The position numbers and the translations under genes are program-made. Of a stretch of 64,000 bases of DNA, positions 19,041-26,423 are shown one piece after another. Within the stretch, counting starts at the first letter, position 1. Each line of letters opens with the position of its first letter. The notes below the pieces were generated by a model. It was not told the origin of the DNA, did not search any database, and saw only the letters and a list, made by a program, of their open reading frames with translations. The stretch is from the NCBI GenBank assembly GCA_963817885.1, contig CAWFQE010000012.1, positions 496,001 through 560,000 on the forward strand, written 5' to 3'. Source of the stretch: CAVOHU01 sp963817885 (GTDB lineage Bacteria; Acidobacteriota; Vicinamibacteria; Vicinamibacterales; JAKQTR01).

Positions 19041-20129
19041 GTGCACGCCGACCGGATCTACATGGAGCGCGCGGCCTTCCTGGCGGCCAGGGCCCGCGGG
19101 CGGACCTCGCCGAACCCGATGGTCGGCGCCGTGGTGGTGACCTCCGACGGCGTCGTGGTCGGATCCGGCTACCATGAGCGGGCAGGCCTGCCGCATGCCG
19201 AGGCCATCGCGCTCGACGAGGCCGGCGACCGGGCGAAAGGCGCAACGCTCTACTGCACCCTGGAGCCGTGCACGCATACGGGCCGCACGCCGCCGTGCAC
19301 CGACCGCATCATCGCCGCCGGGATTGCCCGCGTCGTCGGCTCGGTCGAGGATCCCAACCCGCGGGTGACCGGCGGGGGATTCCAGGTGCTGCGGGATCAC
19401 GGGCTCGCCGTGGAGGTCGGCCCCGGGCGCGAAGAGGCCATCCGGCTCAATTGCGCGTTCCGCACCGCAATGCGGAGCGGGCGGCCCTACGTGATCGCAA
19501 AGATCGCTTTGAGCCTCGACGGCCGAATCGCCGCGCGGCCCGGCGCGCCCACGGGCCTGACCTCGGAACAGGCGAATCGCCGGGGCCAGCGGCTGCGTGC
19601 CGAGGTCGACGCGATTGGCGTCGGCTCGGGAACGGTGCTGGCCGACGATCCGTTGCTGACCGTCCGGGAGATCTATCGCGACCGGCCGCTGGCGCGCGTG
19701 GTGTTCGACCGCCGCCTGCGGATCGCGCCGGACGCCCGGCTGTTTGGCACGCTGGCGGCGGGGCCGGTGTACGTGGTCACGACCGCCTCAGAGGCGGCGC
19801 GCCGGGTCGATCGCGTGTGCGTCCTGGAACGCGCCGGAGCCAGAGTGCTCGTCACCGAGTCCGGCGACCTTCTGCCGGCGCTTCGCCAGCTGGTGGGGCT
19901 CGACATCCAATCGATCCTGCTCGAAGGCGGCGCGACGCTTCACGACGCCGCGCTGCAGGCCGATCTGGTCGACTCGGTGCGAATGGTGATCAGCCCTCGC
20001 ATCGTTGGCGAGGCCGGAGTACCATGGGTTCCACTGTCCAGGCTGTCCGCGATCGGCTTGATCGAGCCTTCGGTCGAGGCGTGCGGAGCCGACGTCATCA
20101 TCGAGGGTTATGTTCACAGGCCTGATTGA
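19041..20129 (+). CDS. ribD: Bifunctional riboflavin-specific deaminase/reductase RibD
   Basis: A 362-aa protein. The N-terminal deaminase domain (residues ~5-145) has the zinc motifs HAEAIAL and TLEPCTHTGRTPPC and the early TSPNPMVGAV. The C-terminal reductase domain (~148-355) begins PYVIAKIALSLDGRIAA and includes GVGSGTVLADDPLLTVR and a late LLEGGATLHDAAL. It converts the GTP-derived pyrimidine to the 5-amino-6-ribitylamino form in two steps. The GTG start at 19041 lies 6 bp after ftsY, and the 3' end overlaps ribE by 20 nt. Confidence 0.96.
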   Translation: MHADRIYMERAAFLAARARGRTSPNPMVGAVVVTSDGVVVGSGYHERAGLPHAEAIALDEAGDRAKGATLYCTLEPCTHTGRTPPCTDRIIAAGIARVVGSVEDPNPRVTGGGFQVLRDHGLAVEVGPGREEAIRLNCAFRTAMRSGRPYVIAKIALSLDGRIAARPGAPTGLTSEQANRRGQRLRAEVDAIGVGSGTVLADDPLLTVREIYRDRPLARVVFDRRLRIAPDARLFGTLAAGPVYVVTTASEAARRVDRVCVLERAGARVLVTESGDLLPALRQLVGLDIQSILLEGGATLHDAALQADLVDSVRMVISPRIVGEAGVPWVPLSRLSAIGLIEPSVEACGADVIIEGYVHRPD

Positions 20130-20739
20130 ACGCGTCGGGACGATCCGGGCGCTGTCGGCGATGGAGGGCGGCTACCGCCTCGAAGTCGAGACGGATCTGG
20201 CGAGCGAGCTGCATCCCGGCGACAGCATCGCGGTCAACGGTGTCTGCCTGACGGTCGTTCGCCTGGATGCCGGCGCGTTTGTCACCGAGATCGGCCCCGA
20301 AACCGCGCGGGTCACGACGCTGGGGGGATTCCGGAGCGGCGGGCTCGTCAATCTCGAACGTCCCATGCGGCCCGACGGCCACATGGGCGGCCACTTCGTG
20401 CTCGGTCACGTCGATGCGACCGGGATTCTCACCTCGATCGTGCCGGAGGCCGAGTTCTGGTGGATCAGCGTGAGCTTCGATCGGGCGCTGGCGCCGTATT
20501 TCATTCCGAAGGGATCAGTGGCCGTGGACGGCATCAGCCTGACGGTCGCGAGCCTGGCTGAAGACGGCTTCACGGTGCAGATTATTCCGTTCACGTGGGA
20601 GCACACCAACCTGCAGGCGAGCCGTGCCGGCGATCGGGTCAATCTCGAGGTCGACGTCATCGGCAAGTACGTGGTCCGGGTGGCAGAACTGACCGGCCTC
20701 TGGAAGGGCGGGACGGGCTCCGTGCAGGTCTCACCATGA
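20110..20739 (+). CDS. ribE: Riboflavin synthase alpha chain
   Basis: A 209-aa protein with the two homologous lumazine-binding halves of riboflavin synthase. It starts MFTGLIERVGTIRAL. The first half contains GDSIAVNGVCLTVV and GGHFVLGHVDATG; the second contains GSVAVDGISLTVA and the PFTWEHTNL segment. It dismutates two 6,7-dimethyl-8-ribityllumazine molecules to riboflavin. It overlaps ribD at the 5' end and ribBA by 4 nt. Confidence 0.96.
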   Translation: MFTGLIERVGTIRALSAMEGGYRLEVETDLASELHPGDSIAVNGVCLTVVRLDAGAFVTEIGPETARVTTLGGFRSGGLVNLERPMRPDGHMGGHFVLGHVDATGILTSIVPEAEFWWISVSFDRALAPYFIPKGSVAVDGISLTVASLAEDGFTVQIIPFTWEHTNLQASRAGDRVNLEVDVIGKYVVRVAELTGLWKGGTGSVQVSP

Positions 20740-21998
20740 CGAAATCCGCTCCGCTTCCCAAGCGTGCAGCCCGCCCGAGGCCGCGCCAGACTGCGACGCC
20801 GTTTGCCAGCATCGATGACGCGATCGAAGCCATTCGCGCCGGGAAGATGATCATCGTCGTCGACGACGAGGACCGTGAGAACGAAGGCGACCTCACCATC
20901 GCGGCGTCGGCCGTGACGCCGTCGATCATCAACTTCATGGCGAAGCACGGGCGCGGCCTCATCTGCCTGCCGATGACGGGCCAGCGCCTCGATGAACTCG
21001 ATCTGCCGTTGATGGTGTCGAACAACACGGCGATGTTCGATACGGCCTTCTGCGTGTCGATCGAAGCGCGCGGACGGACCAGCACCGGCATCTCCGCGGC
21101 TGATCGCGCCACCACGGTACTGGCGGCCATCGACCCGGGCACCAAGCCGTCGGACCTCTCCAGGCCCGGCCACATGTTCCCCCTGCGTGCCCGGGATGGT
21201 GGCGTGCTCGTGCGGGCGGGCCAGACCGAAGCCGCGGTGGACCTGGCGAAGATCGCGGGCCTGTATCCGGCCGGCGTGATCTGCGAGATCATGAACCCGG
21301 ACGGCACCATGGCGCGCGTGCCCCAGTTGGCCCGGTTCGCGCGGCGCCATCACATCCTGATGATCACCATCGCCGACCTCATCAAGTACCGGATGAGGAC
21401 CGAGCGGATGGTGCGGCGCGTGGCGGAAGCGGATCTCCCGACGCGCTACGGCCCCTTCAAGGTGCTCGCCTACGAGAGCATCCTCGACCACGAGACGCAC
21501 GTGGCGCTGCTGCGGGGTGACATCGGCAAGGGCAAGGATGTGCTCGTGCGGGTGCACTCGAGATGCCTGACCGGTGACGTCTTCCATTCGGCGCGGTGCG
21601 ATTGCGGCGAGCAGCTCGAAAAGGCCCTGCACCGGATTTCGAAGGAAGGCCGCGGCGTCATGCTCTACCTGAACCAGGAAGGGCGGGGCATCGGGCTGTC
21701 GAACAAGATTCGCGCGTACGCGCTCCAGGATCAGGGCCTCGATACGGTCGAGGCGAACGAGCGGCTCGGCTTCAAGCCGGACCAGCGCGATTACGGCATC
21801 GGCGCCCAGATTCTCGGCGATCTGGGCGTCAAGACGATGCACCTGCTGACGAACAATCCCCGGAAGTTCGTCGGGCTGGAGGGCTACGGGCTGGCCGTCA
21901 CAAGGACCGTGCCGCTGGAAGTCCCCGCGTCGGACACCAACCGGCGTTACCTGAAGGCGAAAAAGGACAAGCTCGGGCACCACCTGACAACGGTCTGA
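20736..21998 (+). CDS. ribBA: Bifunctional 3,4-dihydroxy-2-butanone-4-phosphate synthase / GTP cyclohydrolase II (RibBA)
   Basis: A 420-aa fusion with two enzymatic halves. The N-terminal DHBP synthase domain (residues ~20-220) shows VVDDEDRENEGDLTIAA and RPGHMFPLRA. The C-terminal GTP cyclohydrolase II domain (~225-415) shows the zinc site SRCLTGDVFHSARCDCGEQL, LNQEGRGIGL and the LTNNPRK motif. It supplies both branches of riboflavin synthesis. The ATG at 20736 overlaps the ribE stop. The usual neighbour ribH (lumazine synthase) is absent; the next gene downstream is ffh behind its own promoter. Confidence 0.96.
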   Translation: MTKSAPLPKRAARPRPRQTATPFASIDDAIEAIRAGKMIIVVDDEDRENEGDLTIAASAVTPSIINFMAKHGRGLICLPMTGQRLDELDLPLMVSNNTAMFDTAFCVSIEARGRTSTGISAADRATTVLAAIDPGTKPSDLSRPGHMFPLRARDGGVLVRAGQTEAAVDLAKIAGLYPAGVICEIMNPDGTMARVPQLARFARRHHILMITIADLIKYRMRTERMVRRVAEADLPTRYGPFKVLAYESILDHETHVALLRGDIGKGKDVLVRVHSRCLTGDVFHSARCDCGEQLEKALHRISKEGRGVMLYLNQEGRGIGLSNKIRAYALQDQGLDTVEANERLGFKPDQRDYGIGAQILGDLGVKTMHLLTNNPRKFVGLEGYGLAVTRTVPLEVPASDTNRRYLKAKKDKLGHHLTTV

Positions 21999-22012
21999 CA
22001 CGCGGCGATTCG

Positions 22013-22042
22013 TTGACAGATTGGCGCCAGGGGCGCTACGAT
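22013..22042 (+). promoter_or_regulatory. Sigma-70-type promoter upstream of ffh
   Basis: A perfect -35 TTGACA (22013-22018), an 18-nt spacer and TACGAT (22037-22042). It lies 14 bp after the ribBA stop, so the ffh-rpsP-rimM-trmD run is an independent unit with a leader of about 100 nt. The leader has a GC-rich hairpin around GGGGCGCCCC but none of the conserved SRP RNA core. Confidence 0.75.
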
Positions 22043-22147
22043 AAGGGTTTGCGCCACAGGGTGTTACGCGCTCTTGCTGGTGGCGGGGCGCCCCCCTTGG
22101 CGAGCGGCCTCCGGCATCTGCGGACCCCCGGCCCTTTCTGGAACCTG

Positions 22148-23515
22148 ATGTTCGACTCACTCAGCAATCGCCTGCAGGACGTATTCCGTACCCTGCGCGG
22201 CCAGACGCGGCTGTCGGAGTCCGTCGTCGAGTCGGCGTTGCGAGAGATTCGGATGGCGCTGCTCGAGGCAGACGTCAACTTCAAGGTCGTCAAGGCCTTC
22301 GTCGATCGCGTGCGCGACCGGGCCGTGGGCCAGGACGTGCTGAAGAGCCTGACGCCCGGGCAGCACGTCGTCAAGATCGTCCGCGATGAGCTGATCGCGC
22401 TCTTCGGCGACGCGCAAGGCGGGCTGGTGCCGTCGGGGAAGACGCCGCGCGTGATCCTCCTGCTCGGCCTGCAGGGCTCGGGCAAGACGACGACGGCGGC
22501 GAAGCTCGGGCGCCTGTTGACCAGGCAGGGCCTGCATCCGCTGCTCGTGTCGACCGACGTGCGCAGGCCTGCGGCCATCGAGCAGCTCAACGTGCTGGGG
22601 CAGCAGGCGTCACTGCGCGTCTACGATCCGGTTGGCGAGATGGATCCGGTGCGGCGCGCGACGGGGGCGCTCGCCGAGGCCAGGAACACGGGCTTCGACG
22701 TCGTCATGGTCGACACGGCGGGGCGGCTGCACATCGACGACGACCTGATGCAGGAGCTGCGCGCCATTCGCGCCGCGGTCGATCCGACCGATGCCCTGTA
22801 TGTCGCCGACGCGATGACCGGCCAGGACGCGATCAAGAGCGCCGGCGAGTTCAACCGCCAGATCGGCGTGACGGGCGTCGTGCTGAGCAAGCTGGACGGG
22901 GACGCGCGAGGCGGCGCGGCGCTGTCGGTGGTGGCCGTGGTCGGCGTGCCCATCGCGTTTGTCGGGATGGGCGAGCGCATCGAGGACCTCGAGCCCTTCC
23001 ACGCCGAACGCCTGGTGTCGAGGCTGCTCGGCATGGGCGACGTGCTGTCGCTCATCGAGCGCGCCGAGCAGGTCATCGACCGCGACGAGGCGGAACGGCT
23101 CCAGCAGAAGCTGCAGAGCGAGGACTTCACGCTCGAGGATTTCCTGTCCCAGCTGCACACCGTGCGCAAGATGGGGCCGATTGAACAGGTGCTCGGCATG
23201 CTGCCCGGCCTGGGCAGCCTGAAGCAGATGGCCGACGCCAAGCCCGACGAGAAGCAGATGGGCCGCGTCGAGGCGATCATCAACTCGATGACGCCCTCCG
23301 AGCGGCGCAACGCGAAGCTGATCGACGGCAGCCGGCGGCGGCGGATCGCGCGCGGGAGCGGCACGACCGTGCAGGACGTGAACCAGCTGCTGCGCCAGTT
23401 CGTGCAGATGCGGAAGATGGTGAAGATGATGGGCGGCCTGACCGGCGGAGCCGGCGGCCGCAAGGGGCTGCGGCAGGCCATGGGCATGCTTCGCGGCCGC
23501 GGCCTCGGGACCTGA
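22148..23515 (+). CDS. ffh: Signal recognition particle protein Ffh
   Basis: A 455-aa SRP54 GTPase. The NG domain has the P-loop GLQGSGKTTTAAKLG (about residue 105), the DVRRPAAIEQL and DTAGRLHIDDDLMQEL motifs, SKLDGDARGGAAL and FVGMGERIEDLEPF. The Met-rich M domain (from ~residue 320) binds signal peptides and SRP RNA: LGMLPGLGSLKQM, SMTPSERRN, and a final stretch with several Met-Lys-Met and Gly repeats. It works with FtsY encoded 3 kb upstream. The SRP RNA gene is not seen in this window. Confidence 0.97.
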   Translation: MFDSLSNRLQDVFRTLRGQTRLSESVVESALREIRMALLEADVNFKVVKAFVDRVRDRAVGQDVLKSLTPGQHVVKIVRDELIALFGDAQGGLVPSGKTPRVILLLGLQGSGKTTTAAKLGRLLTRQGLHPLLVSTDVRRPAAIEQLNVLGQQASLRVYDPVGEMDPVRRATGALAEARNTGFDVVMVDTAGRLHIDDDLMQELRAIRAAVDPTDALYVADAMTGQDAIKSAGEFNRQIGVTGVVLSKLDGDARGGAALSVVAVVGVPIAFVGMGERIEDLEPFHAERLVSRLLGMGDVLSLIERAEQVIDRDEAERLQQKLQSEDFTLEDFLSQLHTVRKMGPIEQVLGMLPGLGSLKQMADAKPDEKQMGRVEAIINSMTPSERRNAKLIDGSRRRRIARGSGTTVQDVNQLLRQFVQMRKMVKMMGGLTGGAGGRKGLRQAMGMLRGRGLGT

Positions 23516-23554
23516 TCTCGGCCGGATATCGGTAGACAGCCTGGAAGGAGTGAG

Positions 23555-23839
23555 ATGCTCGCCATTCGCTTGACGAAGATCGGATCGAAGAAACGCGCGA
23601 CGTTCCGCCTGGTCGTGCTCGAAGCGCGGTCGGCCCGCGACGGCCGGGTGATCGAGACCCTCGGCTACTACAACCCGAAGACGAAGCCGGCCACGGTGAA
23701 GCTGGATCGCGAACGGGTCGCGCACTGGGTCAAGGTGGGCGCGCGCCCGTCGAACACCGTCCGCAACCTTGTGGCGCAATACAAGGAGCCGGTTGTCGAG
23801 GCCGCGGTGACGGCGGCTGCGGCCCCTGAGGCACAGTGA
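23555..23839 (+). CDS. rpsP: 30S ribosomal protein S16
   Basis: A 94-aa S16, starting MLAIRLTKIGSKKRATFRLV with RDGRVIETLGYYNPK and the later ERVAHWVKVGARPSNTVRN. A good GGAAGGAG site precedes the ATG. The C-terminal ~15 residues are an Ala-rich extension. It overlaps the KH-protein gene by 4 nt, in the common rpsP-KH-rimM-trmD-rplS order. Confidence 0.97.
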   Translation: MLAIRLTKIGSKKRATFRLVVLEARSARDGRVIETLGYYNPKTKPATVKLDRERVAHWVKVGARPSNTVRNLVAQYKEPVVEAAVTAAAAPEAQ

Positions 23840-24090
23840 GCCACGCGCGCGATGTCGTCGAGGTCGTCGTGCGCGCGCTGGTGGACGCGCCCGACGAAGT
23901 GAAGGTCACCGACACGGAGCACCGTGGCGGGTCGGTGATCGAACTGTACGTGGCGCCCGATGATCTCGGCCGCGTCATCGGCCGGCAGGGACGCACAGCC
24001 GCGGCCATCAGGACGCTGGTGGCCGCCGCCGCCGAACGTGACGGCGTGCGCGCGACACTCGAAATCCGCGACGAGCGGGGCCGTCGCTAG
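23836..24090 (+). CDS. khpA: KH-domain RNA-binding protein (KhpA/YlqC type)
   Basis: An 84-aa single KH domain protein with the diagnostic GRVIGRQGRTAAAIRTL helix-turn (GxxG loop GRQG). KhpA, usually with a KhpB partner, binds mRNA and sRNA and affects cell-division gene expression. It starts with GTG inside the rpsP stop region and is followed 2 bp later by rimM, the usual genomic place for this family. Confidence 0.9.
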   Translation: MSHARDVVEVVVRALVDAPDEVKVTDTEHRGGSVIELYVAPDDLGRVIGRQGRTAAAIRTLVAAAAERDGVRATLEIRDERGRR

Positions 24091-24092
24091 GC

Positions 24093-24662
24093 GTGGCGCC
24101 GGACTGGGACGGGATGGTGCTGGTGGCCCGCGTCGCGAGGCCGCATGGCTTGCGGGGCGAGGTGGTCCTCAACCCCGAGACCGACTTCGCGGAGGAGCGG
24201 TTTCAGCCGGGCCGCACGGTCTACATCAGGCGCGCCGGATCGATTGGCACGCTGAAATTGAGGTCGTGCCGGATCCAGCGGGAGCGCCCGGTCGTGGCCT
24301 TCGAAGGGCTCGAGTCCATCGAGGCGGTTGAGGCCCTGGCGGGCGAGGAATTGCGGGTGCCGGTCGACGCCCTGGCCCCGCTGCCCGACGGAACGTACTA
24401 CCGTCACGATCTGGTCGGGTGCGTCGTGGAGACGGAAGCGGCCTCGATCGTCGGCACCGTGGTGCGGGTCGAGGGCACCATGTCAGCCAGTCTCCTCGTC
24501 GTCCAGGACGGCGCGAACGAGATCCTGATTCCGCTCGTGGGCGACATCTGCCGGGTGGTGGACATCGCGGCGCGGCGAATCATCATTGGCGCCCCCGACG
24601 GTCTGCTCGAGTTGAACCAGACCCGGAGGACGATGGGGACCAGGCGCGGCAGGCACACGTGA
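24093..24662 (+). CDS. rimM: 16S rRNA processing protein RimM
   Basis: A 189-aa protein with the two RimM domains. The N-terminal domain starts LVARVARPHGLRGEVVLNPETD, a typical family signature, and the C-terminal PRC-barrel includes the LPDGTYYRHDLVGCVV segment and ILIPLVGDICRVVDI. RimM assists 30S head assembly by binding S19. It starts at GTG 24093 and its stop is shared with the GTG start of trmD (GTGA). Confidence 0.93.
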   Translation: MAPDWDGMVLVARVARPHGLRGEVVLNPETDFAEERFQPGRTVYIRRAGSIGTLKLRSCRIQRERPVVAFEGLESIEAVEALAGEELRVPVDALAPLPDGTYYRHDLVGCVVETEAASIVGTVVRVEGTMSASLLVVQDGANEILIPLVGDICRVVDIAARRIIIGAPDGLLELNQTRRTMGTRRGRHT

Positions 24663-25414
24663 GATTTGACGTCATCACGATCTTTCCCCGCCTGTTCGAC
24701 GGGCCGCTCGGGGAAGGCATTGTGCGCCGGGCCATCGAGCGTGGCCTGGTCGATGTCAGGATTCACGACCTGAGGGACCACGCGACCGATCGGCACCGCA
24801 CCGTGGACGATGTGCCGTTCGGCGGCGGGCCGGGAATGGTGTTCAAGCCGGAACCGATGTTCCGCGCGATCGAGGCGATTGCGGCAGACGCGCCGACGCC
24901 GGGCGCGGTGATCCTGACGACGCCGCAGGGCCGTCCGTTCCGGCAGGCCGACGCCGCCAGGCTGGCGGCGATGGAACGGGTCGTCGTCATCTGCGGCCGG
25001 TACGAAGGCGTCGACGAGCGCGTGCGCGACGCGCTGGTCACCGACGAGATTTCGATCGGCGACTACGTGGTCTCGGGCGGGGAGCTGCCGGCGCTGGTCA
25101 TCGTGGATGCGGCCGTCAGGCTGCTGCCGGGCGCGGTAGGCGACGAGCAGTCGGTCGAAGCGGATTCGTTCAGCCGCGGGTTGCTGGACTTTCCGCATTA
25201 CACCAGGCCGGCCGAGTTCAGGGGCCTGAAGGTGCCCGAGGTCCTGCTCTCGGGGCACCACGAGCAGATACGGCGGTGGCGGATGCAGGAGGCGTTGCGC
25301 AGGACGCTCGAACGTCGGCCGGACCTGCTGTCGACGGCGGAGTTGGACAACGAAGAGCGCGAAATCTTGCGCGACTTGAAGGGTGAGAAGGGAGCCGACC
25401 ATGGGCGCGATTGA
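24659..25414 (+). CDS. trmD: tRNA (guanosine(37)-N1)-methyltransferase
   Basis: A 251-aa SPOUT methyltransferase that makes m1G37 in tRNAs reading CNN codons, which prevents frameshifting. Motifs are RFDVITIFPRLFDGPLGEGI, VDDVPFGGGPGMVFKPEP, the SAM-binding CGRYEGVDERV and SIGDYVVSGGELPALVI, and RGLLDFPHYTRP. The GTG start is fixed by the conserved N-terminus and the 4-nt overlap with rimM. The 3' end overlaps rplS by 14 nt. Confidence 0.96.
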   Translation: MRFDVITIFPRLFDGPLGEGIVRRAIERGLVDVRIHDLRDHATDRHRTVDDVPFGGGPGMVFKPEPMFRAIEAIAADAPTPGAVILTTPQGRPFRQADAARLAAMERVVVICGRYEGVDERVRDALVTDEISIGDYVVSGGELPALVIVDAAVRLLPGAVGDEQSVEADSFSRGLLDFPHYTRPAEFRGLKVPEVLLSGHHEQIRRWRMQEALRRTLERRPDLLSTAELDNEEREILRDLKGEKGADHGRD

Positions 25415-25748
25415 AACGGTGGAGAAGACGCAGCTCGCCGAGCGGCCGTCGATGAAGACTGGCGACACGGTGAAGGTGCACGTGAAGGTGCGCGAGGGCG
25501 ACAAGGAGCGCATCCAGGTGTTCGAGGGCATCGTCATCGGGATGCATCGGGGTGGCGCGCGTGCGTCGTTCACCGTCCGCAAGGTGTCGTTCAGCCAGGG
25601 CGTCGAGCGGATCTTCCCGCTGCACTCGCCCATCATCGACCGGATCGAGATCGTGCGGTCGGCCCGGGTGCGGCGCGCCAAGCTCTACTTCCTGAGGAAG
25701 CTGAAGGGCAAGGCCGCACGCATGAAGGAAACCAAGCGGTCGGCCTGA
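25401..25748 (+). CDS. rplS: 50S ribosomal protein L19
   Basis: A 115-aa L19, a protein at the 30S-50S interface. It shows the GDTVKVHVKVREGDKERIQ segment, VFEGIVIG, FTVRKVSFSQGVERIFPLHS and RVRRAKLYFLRKLKGKAARM. The ATG at 25401 was chosen over the in-frame GTG at 25383 because GGGAG lies just upstream; it sits inside the end of trmD. Confidence 0.96.
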   Translation: MGAIETVEKTQLAERPSMKTGDTVKVHVKVREGDKERIQVFEGIVIGMHRGGARASFTVRKVSFSQGVERIFPLHSPIIDRIEIVRSARVRRAKLYFLRKLKGKAARMKETKRSA

Positions 25749-25762
25749 CGCCGCAGGCGAAC

Positions 25763-26416
25763 GTGCCACGCCGGAGCGCAGCCAGGCGGACGCTCGAGAG
25801 CGCGTACCGGCGTGCCGGGTTCGTGCACGTCGCCGGCGCAGACGAGGTGGGCCGCGGGTGCCTAGCCGGGCCCGTGGTGGCCGCCGCCGTCGTGCTGGAC
25901 CCGTTGAAGCCCATCCGTGGGCTGGCCGACTCCAAGCTGCTGTCGGAGGTTGCCCGCGAGCGGCTGTGCGCCCAGGTCGAACGGGACGCGGTGACCTGGG
26001 CCATCGGCCAGGTCTCCGCGTCCGAAATCGACCTCATCAGTATCCAACATGCCTCCCTCGAGGCCATGCGCAGGGCCGTCATGGCCCTGGAGCCCCTGCC
26101 AGGCTTCGTGCTGGTCGACGCCTTCCGGATTCCGGATCTGCCAATGGCCCAACGCGGCGTGATCCACGGCGACAGGCTCTGCAGCGCGATCGCGGCCGCG
26201 TCAATCGTGGCCAAGGTGCACCGGGATCACGACATGGTCGCGCTCCACCTCCAGGACCCCCGGTACGGGTTCGACCGCCACAAGGGTTACGGGACGCCCG
26301 AGCACCTGTCCGCCCTGGCGCGGTTCGGCTATTCGCAGGCGCACCGGCGTTCGTTCCGGCCTGCCTCGCTCTTTGATACCATCGGGGAGACGCGGACCGA
26401 CGACGGAGCGGGGTGA
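25763..26416 (+). CDS. rnhB: Ribonuclease HII
   Basis: A 217-aa type 2 RNase H that removes ribonucleotides and RNA primers from DNA-RNA hybrids. The acidic catalytic core is visible as AGADEVGRGCLAGPVVAA (DE pair), the GLADSKLL segment, and later the AFRIPDLP and HGDRLCSAIAAASIVAKVHRD motifs. A GTG at 25763 gives the N-terminus, with a basic leader before the conserved core. It lies 14 bp after rplS. Confidence 0.94.
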   Translation: MPRRSAARRTLESAYRRAGFVHVAGADEVGRGCLAGPVVAAAVVLDPLKPIRGLADSKLLSEVARERLCAQVERDAVTWAIGQVSASEIDLISIQHASLEAMRRAVMALEPLPGFVLVDAFRIPDLPMAQRGVIHGDRLCSAIAAASIVAKVHRDHDMVALHLQDPRYGFDRHKGYGTPEHLSALARFGYSQAHRRSFRPASLFDTIGETRTDDGAG

Positions 26417-26423
26417 GGCCCTA

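Noticed and set aside
22043..22147. Possible SRP RNA in the ffh leader
   Set aside because: A GC-rich hairpin is present, but the conserved GGAAGCAG-type SRP core is absent.
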